Assembly: GCF_035953295.1 (NCBI RefSeq)
Contig: NZ_CP108370.1
Location: forward strand, 2,914,001 to 2,978,000
Direction of reading: 5' to 3'
Length of the DNA: 64,000 bases
From: Streptomyces sp. NBC_01335
GTDB lineage: Bacteria; Actinomycetota; Actinomycetes; Streptomycetales; Streptomycetaceae
Positions 1 to 7,193 of this stretch are shown piece after piece (position 1 is the stretch's first letter; each line of letters begins with the position of its first letter). The notes under the pieces are model-generated. The model had not been told where the DNA came from. It did not search any database and was given only the letters and a program-made list of their open reading frames with translations. Made by a program: the position numbers and the translations under genes.

Positions 1-361
1 CACCGGCGTACGTCACGGCGACACCGTCGTACTCGCGGCTCAGCGGCCCGGCGCTGTACTCCGGGTCGAGCTTGATCCCTATCCGTGCGGCGGCCTCCGC
101 CCACTGCTTCTTGAGGTGCTCGGTCGGCGCGACGACGGTGACCTGCTGCACGACGTGGTGGTGCAGCAGCCACGAGGCGAGGGTCAGCGCGAAGGTGGTC
201 TTTCCGGCGCCGGGGGTGGCGACCGCGAGGAAGTCGCGCGGCTGCTCCTGGACGTACCTCTCCATGGCGCCCTGCTGCCAGGCTCGCAGCTTGCCCGCGG
301 TGCCCCAGGGGGCGCGGCCGGGAAAGGCGGGTGAGAGGTGGTGGGAGGCGGTAGTAGTCAC
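1..361 (-). CDS. DEAD/DEAH-box helicase, N-terminal part (runs off the window)
   Basis: Only the first 120 codons are present; the gene continues beyond position 1. The start is GTG at 361, preceded on the minus strand by GGAG about 5 bases upstream. The fragment begins MTTTASHHLSPAFPG, then has LRAWQQGAMERY and a Walker A motif, ATPGAGKTTFALTLASWLL, followed by VVAPTEHLKKQWAEAA. That order (Q-motif-like Trp/Gln region, GxGKT, then a PTxxLxxQW segment) is typical of the XPB/RAD25-like SF2 helicases of actinomycetes. These are ATP-dependent DNA or RNA remodelling enzymes of the cytoplasm. The DExH motif and the second RecA domain are not visible, so the exact subfamily is inferred. Confidence 0.8.
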   Translation of the reverse strand, partial: MTTTASHHLSPAFPGRAPWGTAGKLRAWQQGAMERYVQEQPRDFLAVATPGAGKTTFALTLASWLLHHHVVQQVTVVAPTEHLKKQWAEAAARIGIKLDPEYSAGPLSREYDGVAVTYAG

Positions 362-526
362 GGTCTCCGGTTCGGGTCTCTCGGGTACGTGGGGCGCTGC
401 CGGTACCGCCCGGGACACCCGGTACGCGATACGACAACCGGGCCACCTTACCGGGGGCCCGGGCGGAACCCCGTACGAACGAGGCGTGGTTCGGGCCGGT
501 TGAGACGCTCTTCACAACCGGCCCGG

Positions 527-593
527 CGGGTTCCCGTGAGGCTCGTACGGCGCGCGGAGTCGGGTTCCCGCGGGGCTCAGCCGGCGCGCGGAG
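527..593. repeat. imperfect 34-bp tandem duplication at the 3' end of the MFS gene
   Basis: Positions 527-559 and 561-593 are 33-base near copies (CGGGTTCCCG...GGCGCGCGGAG), offset by 34 bases and differing only in the middle. The second copy contains the last five codons and stop of the MFS gene. The first lies in the intergenic stretch 362-576, where I see no other gene. Confidence 0.7.
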
Positions 594-2109
594 CCCGTAC
601 CCGGGTCGCCACCCAGGCTCCCACCAGGGCGACCGCCGCCATGGGCAGGAAGACCGCCGCGAAGGCCCCCGGGTGGGCCGCCGAGGCGCCCGCCTCCGCG
701 GTGTCGTGGACGGCGCCCACCGCGCCGCCGCCGAGCGCCGCGAAGGCCGCGCCGCCGATCGCGAGGAGCAGGACGTTGGAGAGGCCGTCGGAGATCTGGA
801 GGGCGGCGGAGTTGGCGCCCGCCTCCTGCGGGGTGGAGAGCTTGAGCATCATCACGCTGGTCGAGGCGATCACCATGCCCATGCCGAAACACCCGACCGC
901 CCAGGCGACGGCCACGGTCCAGGCGGGCACGGAGTGGATCAGCACGGAGGGCGCGGCCAGGATCGCCACGGTCACCATGAGCATGCCGACGAACATCAGC
1001 CGCTCCCGGTGCGGCTCCATCCGGGGCCGGGACTGGATGAACGAGCCGAGCGCCCAGGTGCCGCCGCCCGCCGCGAGCGACAGCCCGGCCATCGTCGGGC
1101 TCAGCCCGCGCTGGGTCACCAGCATCAGCGGTACGAAGGACTCGGCGGCGATGAACGATCCGGCCGAGACCCCGCGCAGCAGGACCACGGCGGGCAGCCC
1201 GCGTACGGCGCGCGCGGTGCCGGTGGGCAGCAGCCCCCGGACGGCGGGGACCAGCAGCGCGACCCCGGCGACGGCGGGCAGCAGTGCGAACCAGTCCAGT
1301 TCCTGCCCGGCGTACTGGAGCAGCCCGGCGCCCACCGAGACTCCGAGGGCGAGCCGGATGCGCCGGCGGTCGAAGGGCTGCGCGCCCCCGGCCTCGTCCG
1401 CCGGCCCGGAGGCCCTGCGCCGGATCGCGGGCAGCGCGAGCGCCAGCGGGAAGACGATGAGAACCGGGATGCCGGTGAAGACCCAGCGCCAGCCGAGGTG
1501 CTCGGTGACGGTGCCGGAGGCCAGCGGCCCGACCACGGAGGGGATCACCCAGCTCGCTGCGAAGGCGGCCATGATCGCGGGGCGCAGGCGCTCCGGGTAG
1601 GCGCGGCCGACGACGACGTACAGGGCGACGATCACCAGTCCCCCGCCGAGCCCCTGGACGGCCCGGCCCGCGATGAACATCCACATCCCGGTCGCGCCGC
1701 CGGAGAGCAGCAGCCCGGCGGCGAAGGCGCTGATCCCGGCCGCGAGGGGGCCGAGCGGCCCGCTGCGGTCGGCCCACTGCCCGGAGAACACCATGGCGAA
1801 GAGGCTGGTGGTGAAGTACGCGGAGAAGGCGAAGGCGTACAGCGGCACCCCGTGCAGCTCGCGTGCGGCCACCGGCATCGCGGTGCCCACGGCGGTCGCC
1901 TCGAAGGCGATCAGCAGCACGACGGAGACGATCCCGATGCTCAGGGCGCGGTAGGTCCGGCCGAGCACACCCCCGGTGGAGTCCCCGGCCTCCCCCGCCT
2001 CGCCGGCCCCTTCGGTCCGCGCGGCGGTGGCCCGGGCGTCGGCGGGTATGTCGTCGGCGGGCAGGGCGGCGGGCGCGACATCGGCGTCGCGCGGGTCCAG
2101 GGCGGTCAT
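577..2109 (-). CDS. MFS multidrug-type exporter
   Basis: A 510-residue major facilitator protein, probably a proton-coupled exporter in the cytoplasmic membrane. After a polar N-terminus of about 55 residues the protein is a run of hydrophobic helices. The loop GQWADRSGPLGPLAAG matches MFS motif A between TM2 and TM3, and SWVIPSVVGPLASGTVTEHLGWRWVF matches motif C of the drug:H+ antiporters. The frame is open upstream, but the residues before MTALDPRD are Arg/Pro-rich and shadow-like, so the ATG at 2109 was chosen. It lies downstream of, and on the same strand as, the LysR gene. Substrate cannot be told from sequence; a DHA2-like drug exporter is the best guess. Confidence 0.88.
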   Translation of the reverse strand: MTALDPRDADVAPAALPADDIPADARATAARTEGAGEAGEAGDSTGGVLGRTYRALSIGIVSVVLLIAFEATAVGTAMPVAARELHGVPLYAFAFSAYFTTSLFAMVFSGQWADRSGPLGPLAAGISAFAAGLLLSGGATGMWMFIAGRAVQGLGGGLVIVALYVVVGRAYPERLRPAIMAAFAASWVIPSVVGPLASGTVTEHLGWRWVFTGIPVLIVFPLALALPAIRRRASGPADEAGGAQPFDRRRIRLALGVSVGAGLLQYAGQELDWFALLPAVAGVALLVPAVRGLLPTGTARAVRGLPAVVLLRGVSAGSFIAAESFVPLMLVTQRGLSPTMAGLSLAAGGGTWALGSFIQSRPRMEPHRERLMFVGMLMVTVAILAAPSVLIHSVPAWTVAVAWAVGCFGMGMVIASTSVMMLKLSTPQEAGANSAALQISDGLSNVLLLAIGGAAFAALGGGAVGAVHDTAEAGASAAHPGAFAAVFLPMAAVALVGAWVATRVRAPRAG

Positions 2110-2227
2110 CGCACCAGGGTAAGGGGCAAACGCCCGGTTGATCCCTGTCGTGGGGAGGGGGTGCGGTGGTCCGATGGTCGTAGGTCTCCCGTTCGGACCG
2201 GCTGGATCCTGTGGCGGCGCGGCGGGC

Positions 2228-3142
2228 TCACGGGGACGGCTCCGCGAGGACCCCGCGGACCGCGTCACGCAGCCAGCGCTGGGCGGGGTCGTTGTCGAGA
2301 CGGGGGTGCCAGCTCATGTGGTACCGCAGCGGGGGGATCTCCGGCGGCGCGGGCAGGATGCGCAGCGCGGGGTCGGAGGCGTGCTCGGCGGCGATGCGGT
2401 GGGGGAGGGTGGCGACGAGGCGGGTGCCCGGTACGGCCAGGGGCGCCACGGAGTGGTACGGCACGGACAGGCCGGCCGTACGCGGCCTGCGGAGCTGGTC
2501 CAGCAGATCGTCGACCGCGGTCTGCCGGCCTCCGACGGTGGCGACGATCACGTGCCGGGAGGAGAGGTAGTCGTCCAGGGTCAGTCCCGGCCGGTGGGCC
2601 AGGGGGTGGTCGCGCGCCATGACGCACACGAACCGGTCGTCGAACAGGTGCTCGCTGCGCAGGCCGGGTGAGGGCTTCCTGGTGGCGTAGAAGATCAGGT
2701 CCACGAGGCCGTGGTCGATGTCCTCGAAGACGCCGTCGTGCCACCTGCCGAAGTCCAGGGTGGAATGCGGCGAGTCCCGGAAGACGCGTCGGCAGAGGGC
2801 CGGGACGAAGACCGAGGCGTAGTCGGTCCCGGCGATCCGGAATGCCTCGGCCGCGTCCGCGGGCTCGAAGGTCTCCGGTGCGAACAGCGTCTCCAGCCGT
2901 GGCATGACCCCGCCGAGCTGACGTTGGATCCGTTCGGCGCGCGGGGTGAGCCGGTAGCCGCCCGGCGTGCGGACCAGCAGTTCGTCCCCGAAAGCGTCCC
3001 GCAGCCGTTGCAGGGCCCGGCTCATCGCCGGCTGGCTCGTCCCGGCCAGCTCGGCGGCGCGCGAGACGTGCCGCTCCGCCAGCAGGGCCGCCAGAGGGCC
3101 GAGCAGATTCAGGTCGGCCCGCTCGATATGCGTCATACGCAT
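2228..3142 (-). CDS. LysR-family transcriptional regulator
   Basis: A 304-residue LysR-type regulator. The N-terminal helix-turn-helix is clear at about residues 8-66: LNLLGPLAALLAERHVSRAAELAGTSQPAMSRALQRLRDAFGDELLVR, followed by the usual LTPRAE segment. The remainder is the periplasmic-binding-protein-like effector domain (FRIAGTDYASVFVPAL onwards). The family usually binds DNA as a tetramer and answers to a small ligand. It diverges from the alpha/beta hydrolase at 3263 and is therefore likely to control it and itself. Two in-frame ATGs lie two codons apart (3142 and 3136); neither has a strong Shine-Dalgarno. A palindrome covers both start codons. Confidence 0.9.
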   Translation of the reverse strand: MRMTHIERADLNLLGPLAALLAERHVSRAAELAGTSQPAMSRALQRLRDAFGDELLVRTPGGYRLTPRAERIQRQLGGVMPRLETLFAPETFEPADAAEAFRIAGTDYASVFVPALCRRVFRDSPHSTLDFGRWHDGVFEDIDHGLVDLIFYATRKPSPGLRSEHLFDDRFVCVMARDHPLAHRPGLTLDDYLSSRHVIVATVGGRQTAVDDLLDQLRRPRTAGLSVPYHSVAPLAVPGTRLVATLPHRIAAEHASDPALRILPAPPEIPPLRYHMSWHPRLDNDPAQRWLRDAVRGVLAEPSP

Positions 3143-3144
3143 AT
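3126..3144. promoter_or_regulatory. perfect palindrome over the LysR start; candidate autoregulatory operator
   Basis: ATATGCGT-CAT-ACGCATAT is a perfect 8-bp inverted repeat with a 3-base centre, in an unusually A/T-rich stretch between the divergent LysR and hydrolase genes. Beside it, CCAA-N7-TTGG (about 3154-3168) resembles the T-N11-A boxes bound by LysR proteins. Function is inferred from position and symmetry. Confidence 0.45.
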
Positions 3145-3262
3145 TCTCTATGCCAAGGATTCATTGGACAAATAATTCGAGCGTGGCGAAGGGTGGACCC
3201 GACGAGAAGTCGTCGCGGCGTGCGACAGAACGCCGCGACGGCTCGCACCCAGGGAGCAGAAG

Positions 3263-4243
3263 ATGACGGATACGCGGCACGACGGGCGCGGGGTCGCCAC
3301 AGTGACCGGCGGATCGAGCGGCGCGGCCGGCGGGACCACCATGGCCGCGTCCCCACTCGGCGCCGTCGTCGATCTGCTGCGCACCTCCCCGCTCGACCTG
3401 GGCGGTGACCCGGACACGATGCGGCTCGTCTTCGACGAGATGATCGCCTCCCACCCGGTCCCCGCGGACGTGCGCACCACGGCCGCCGAGCTCGGCGGTG
3501 TCCCCGCCCTCACGGTCACCGCGGGCGACGGCGAGCCGTCGGGGACGGTGCTGTTCTTCCACGGTGGCGGCTACGCCCTCGGCTCCGCCGCCGCGAGCGT
3601 CGGCCTGGCCTCCGACATCGCCCGCCGCTCCGGCACCACCGTCCACACGGTGGACTACCGGCTCGCACCGGAGAACCGGTTCCCGGCAGCCGTCGACGAC
3701 GCTCTGGCCGCCTACCGGGGGCTGCTCGAAGGCGGTGTGCCGGCCGAGACGGTCGCCGTGGGCGGCGAGTCCGCCGGCGGAGGACTCGCCCTGGCCCTGC
3801 TGGTCGCGGTCAGGGAGGCCGGGCTGCCGCAGCCGGCGGCGGCCGCCGTCCTCTCCCCCTGGGTGGACCTCACCCAGTCCGGCCGCAGCCACGAGACCAA
3901 GGCCTCCCTCGACCCTGCCCTGACGCGGCAGGCGCTGACCATCCGTGCGGACCATTACCTCGCGGGCGCCGACCCCCGCTCGCCCCTCGCCAGCCCCCTC
4001 TTCGCCGACCTGCGCGGACTGCCCCCCTTGCTCATCCAGGCCGGAACCTACGAGGTCCTCCTCGACGACGCACTCCGGCTGGCCGCCAAGGCCGCGGACG
4101 ACGACGTGGCGGTCACCCTGCAGACGTTCCCGGGCGCGCCCCACGTCTTCCAGGGCTTCGCCGCCGTCCTGGCCGAGGGCGCGCGGGCGCTGGACGACGT
4201 CGCAGCCTTCCTGCGGGGTCACCTCGACGGCCGCTCGCGCTGA
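3263..4243 (+). CDS. alpha/beta hydrolase, hormone-sensitive-lipase family (carboxylesterase)
   Basis: A 326-residue cytoplasmic esterase/lipase. The HGGGY oxyanion-hole motif is at residues 100-104, DYRLAPE at 131-137, and the nucleophile elbow GESAG at 168-172 (Ser170). A C-terminal Asp within EVLLDD and a His within PHVFQGF complete the catalytic triad. These are the hallmarks of the HSL (bacterial family IV) group, which hydrolyses short-chain acyl esters. The ATG follows AGGGAG with good spacing. The first 25 residues are Gly/Thr-rich and poorly conserved in type. It is divergently transcribed from the LysR gene, the likely regulator. The natural substrate is unknown. Confidence 0.92.
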   Translation: MTDTRHDGRGVATVTGGSSGAAGGTTMAASPLGAVVDLLRTSPLDLGGDPDTMRLVFDEMIASHPVPADVRTTAAELGGVPALTVTAGDGEPSGTVLFFHGGGYALGSAAASVGLASDIARRSGTTVHTVDYRLAPENRFPAAVDDALAAYRGLLEGGVPAETVAVGGESAGGGLALALLVAVREAGLPQPAAAAVLSPWVDLTQSGRSHETKASLDPALTRQALTIRADHYLAGADPRSPLASPLFADLRGLPPLLIQAGTYEVLLDDALRLAAKAADDDVAVTLQTFPGAPHVFQGFAAVLAEGARALDDVAAFLRGHLDGRSR

Positions 4244-4411
4244 CCGACGAGCCGGACACCGCCCCGGACGGCGGGGCGGCAGGCCGGGCCCGCGCCCCCG
4301 TAGCCCGGGCTCCCGGGTGCGGGGCGGCGAAAGGGCCGGACGGTGCCGGGTGGGGCAGGTGGGCGACTGTGAACGGCGTATGGCAGTCGCGTTGCGGGCC
4401 CGTCGAACCCC

Positions 4412-4441
4412 TTGAGCCGAGCCGCCCCGGGCCCGTACGGT
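4412..4441 (+). promoter_or_regulatory. possible promoter of the tRNA-Cys gene
   Basis: TTGAGC (4412-4417), an 18-base spacer and TACGGT (4436-4441) place a start site about 20 bases before the tRNA. The match to the vegetative consensus is fair. The rest of 4244-4411 holds G/C-rich inverted sequences and no gene that I can see. Confidence 0.4.
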
Positions 4442-4468
4442 CATGACGACACCGAGGCACCACACCTC

Positions 4469-4543
4469 GGCCGTGTGCCCGAGAGGTTCAGGGGCTCGAC
4501 TGCAACTCGAGTTACACCGGTTCGAATCCGGTCACGGCCTCCA
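4469..4543 (+). tRNA. tRNA-Cys (anticodon GCA), CCA encoded
   Basis: A 75-base cloverleaf can be folded by eye. The acceptor stem is GGCCGTG with CACGGCC. The D stem is three pairs (CCC/GGG), as in E. coli tRNA-Cys. The anticodon stem is CTCGA/TCGAG with loop CTGCAAC (anticodon GCA). The T stem is ACCGG/CCGGT with loop TTCGAAT, and the 3' end is U73-CCA. U73 and GCA are the main cysteine identity elements. The 3' CCA is encoded, which many Streptomyces tRNA genes lack. It stands alone rather than in a tRNA cluster. Confidence 0.9.
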
Positions 4544-4580
4544 GCAGGAACGCGGCGCATGCGCCGTACGAAACACGGCG

Positions 4581-4611
4581 GCGGCCGTCCCCATGGTGCG
4601 GGGACGGCCGC
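4581..4611 (+). terminator. Rho-independent terminator after tRNA-Cys
   Basis: A perfect 12-bp stem, GCGGCCGTCCCC (4581-4592) with GGGGACGGCCGC (4600-4611), has a 7-base loop and is followed by TTTCG on the plus strand. It lies 38 bases past the tRNA and may also end transcription of the Mo-subunit gene coming from the right. Confidence 0.75.
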
Positions 4612-4687
4612 TTTCGCGTGTTCCGGGGACGCCGGCCCCGTGTCCGGCCCCCACGCAGGAGCGCGGGACCCGGACACCGCTCGGGCC

Positions 4688-7033
4688 TCAGCCCTTCGGC
4701 GCCGCCGCCACCGCTGCCTGCGGCCGGACCGGGAGGCGGTTGACCGGGCGGCCGGTCGCGGCGCGGACGGCGGCGGCCACCGCTGCCGGGGAGGTGACCA
4801 CCGGCACCGCCGAGACGGGCTTGGCACCGAAGGGGGCGACCACGTCGCGTTCTTCGACCAGCTTCACGATGCGGATGTCCGGGGCGTCCAGGGCCGTCGG
4901 CAGCGCGTAGCCGGTGAGGTCGGGGTGCCGGACCAGGCCCTTGGCGGTGCGGAGGTTCTCGGTGAGCGCGGCGCCGATGCCCTGGGTGACGCCGGCCTCG
5001 ATGCGCGCGGCGAGCTGGGCCGGGTTGAGGACCCGGCCGACGTCCTGGGCGACGGCCATCTCGACCACCCGGACCGAGCCGAGCTCGATGTCGACGTCGA
5101 CCACCGCGCGGACCGCGCAGAACGCGAGCCCGACGAAGGCGTCGCCCTGGCCGGATTCGTCCAGCGGCTCCGTGGGGTGCGGGCGGCACTGGGCGGTCGC
5201 CCAGAGTTCCTTGCCGTCCAACGCCTCGGTGACCGTGGTGGAGAGCACCCCGTCGTACGAGGTGATCTTGCCGTCGGCGATCTGGAGGAGCTCCACGGAC
5301 ATGCCGAACTTGTGGGCCAGCGGCTGGAGCAGCTGGGTGCGGACCATCTTCGCGGCGCGCTCCACGGCCCCGCCGGAGACCCAGGTGTGGCGGCCGTGGG
5401 TGGCCGGTCCGGCCGGGGGCTGGTCGGTGTCGACGGAGGCGACGTGGACCTCTTCGACGCCGAGGGTCTCCTGCACGATCTGGCGGGCGAGGGTGGTGAA
5501 ACCCTGGCCGGTCTCGACCGCCGCGCAGAGCACGGTGGCGACGCCGTCGTGGACGCGCACGGTGGCGGTCGAGACCTCGTCGGTGCCCTCCGCCCCCAGC
5601 ATGTGGACCATGCCCAACGCGTAGCCGACGCCCCGGCGTACGGCTCCGGGCTCGCCCGCGCCCTCCGGGCCGCCGGGCAGCAGCCACTCTTCCTCGGGGG
5701 TGTCCTTGGGCAGCGTGGGCAGCGGGAAGTCCCGTACTGCTTCGAGGAGTTCGGCCACCGGGGCCGGGCAGGTGACGGTCTGGCCGGTCGGCAGGATGTC
5801 GCCGGTGGACAGGGCGTTGCGGGCCCGGATCTCGGCGGGCTCGATGCCCAGCTTGGCGGCCAGCTTGTCCATCTGGCCCTCGTACGCGGCGCACACCTGC
5901 ATCGCGCCCTCGCCCCGGACGTGTCCGGAGGGCGGGTTGTTGGTGCGGACGGCCCAGCCCTCGATGAAGGCGTGCGGGACGACGTACGGTCCGCAGGCGA
6001 ACGCGACGGCGGCGGCGAGGGATTCGGAGGACGCGTCGGCGTACGCCCCCGCGTCCAGCAGGATCTGGGCCTCCACCTTGACCAACCGGCCCTCGGCGTC
6101 CGCGTGGTGGCGGTAGCGCAGCAGGGTCGGGTGGCGGTGGGGGTGGCCGAGGAAGGACTCCTCGCGGGTGGCGGCGAGCTTCACCGGGCAGCCGGTGCGC
6201 AGGGCGAGCAGGCCGAGCGGGATCTGGAAGCCGGGGTCCTCGCGGTCGCCGGTCGCGCCGGGGACGCCGGTCACCACGACCCGTACCCGGTCCGGCTCCA
6301 GGCCGAAGCAGGCGGCGGCGAGGTCGCGGTCGGTGTGCGGGTCGGTGGAGGCGGTGTACAGCTCGACGCCGCCGTCCGGCCGGGGCACGGCGAGCCCGGC
6401 CTCGGCGCCGATGGGCGCCGGGTCCTGGCGGCCGATGCGGTAGAGGCCGTCCACGACGACCTCGCCGGTGGCCTCGGGGTCGCCGTAGCGGAGCGGGATG
6501 TGGCGGACGAGGTTGCCGTCGGGGTGGAGCGGTTCGGCCTCGAACGCCTTCTCCGGGTCGGTGACGGGCTCCAGGACCTCGTACTCGACGGCGATGGCGG
6601 CGGCGGCGAGGCGCGCGGTGTCCGGGTGGTCGGCGGCGACGGCGGCGATGGCCTCGCCGTGGTGGCGCACCAGGTCGGAGGCGAAGACCGGGCGGTCCAC
6701 GACATGGCGGCCGTAGAGGGCCTCGCCGGGGATGTCCTGGTGCGTGACGACCGCGCGTACGCCGGGCATCTCGGCGGCGGCCGTGGTGTCCACGGACACG
6801 ATCCGGGCGTGCGGGTGCGGCGATCTGAGCACGGCGGCCCAGAGCAGGCCCTCCGCCCAGAGGTCGGCGGCGTACGGGAAGGTGCCCTCGGTCTTCGCCC
6901 GGACGTCGGCGTGCGGCAGCGAGGCGCCGATGCCGAGCACGGGCGCCTCGGGGCCGGGGGTGCCGGACGCGCCGTCGGTCCGGGGCAGGGTGGTGCTGGT
7001 CGCGTTGGCCGCGGTGGCCGCGTCGCTGGTCAC
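4688..7033 (-). CDS. xanthine dehydrogenase family, molybdopterin-binding subunit
   Basis: A 781-residue large subunit of a molybdenum hydroxylase, expected to work with the [2Fe-2S] and FAD subunits encoded just upstream. The start is GTG at 7033, behind a strong AAGGAGG. The N-terminal half has the aldehyde oxidase/xanthine dehydrogenase a/b hammerhead domain (PYAADLWAEGLLWAAVLRSPHPHARI). The C-terminal half has cofactor-binding segments such as RGEGAMQVCAAYEGQMD and AVETGQGFTTLARQI. The canonical C-terminal active-site segment GAKGVGEP is replaced by GAKPVSAV at 736-743, so the expected catalytic Glu is Ala742. Either the substrate chemistry differs or this is an altered paralogue. The substrate is unknown. 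Confidence 0.88.
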   Translation of the reverse strand: MTSDAATAANATSTTLPRTDGASGTPGPEAPVLGIGASLPHADVRAKTEGTFPYAADLWAEGLLWAAVLRSPHPHARIVSVDTTAAAEMPGVRAVVTHQDIPGEALYGRHVVDRPVFASDLVRHHGEAIAAVAADHPDTARLAAAAIAVEYEVLEPVTDPEKAFEAEPLHPDGNLVRHIPLRYGDPEATGEVVVDGLYRIGRQDPAPIGAEAGLAVPRPDGGVELYTASTDPHTDRDLAAACFGLEPDRVRVVVTGVPGATGDREDPGFQIPLGLLALRTGCPVKLAATREESFLGHPHRHPTLLRYRHHADAEGRLVKVEAQILLDAGAYADASSESLAAAVAFACGPYVVPHAFIEGWAVRTNNPPSGHVRGEGAMQVCAAYEGQMDKLAAKLGIEPAEIRARNALSTGDILPTGQTVTCPAPVAELLEAVRDFPLPTLPKDTPEEEWLLPGGPEGAGEPGAVRRGVGYALGMVHMLGAEGTDEVSTATVRVHDGVATVLCAAVETGQGFTTLARQIVQETLGVEEVHVASVDTDQPPAGPATHGRHTWVSGGAVERAAKMVRTQLLQPLAHKFGMSVELLQIADGKITSYDGVLSTTVTEALDGKELWATAQCRPHPTEPLDESGQGDAFVGLAFCAVRAVVDVDIELGSVRVVEMAVAQDVGRVLNPAQLAARIEAGVTQGIGAALTENLRTAKGLVRHPDLTGYALPTALDAPDIRIVKLVEERDVVAPFGAKPVSAVPVVTSPAAVAAAVRAATGRPVNRLPVRPQAAVAAAPKG

Positions 7034-7099
7034 GCCGCCTCCTTGTCGTTCGCTCCGCCGCGGCGGCGGCTGGGGGTGCCGGTGACGGTGACCTGAGGG

Positions 7100-7155
7100 C
7101 CGGCGTCGCGGTGACGCCGGTGCGCCGGGCGCGCGTCCACCGAGGTGGACGCGCG
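7100..7155. other. two hairpins in the 160-base gap between the [2Fe-2S] and Mo subunit genes
   Basis: CCGGCGTC/GACGCCGG (7100-7107 with 7113-7120) and an 11-bp perfect stem, CGCGCGTCCAC/GTGGACGCGCG (7130-7140 with 7145-7155), lie in the otherwise empty intercistronic stretch 7034-7193. They could stabilise, process or attenuate the operon mRNA. Confidence 0.5.
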
Positions 7156-7193
7156 GAGACCGGTACGGACGGACGGGGAGGGGGTGGCGGGGC

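Noticed and set aside
4412..7096. An 894-codon plus-strand frame opposite the Mo-subunit gene
   Set aside because: It runs through the tRNA gene and terminator and has shadow composition (Gly/Asp/Val/Arg).
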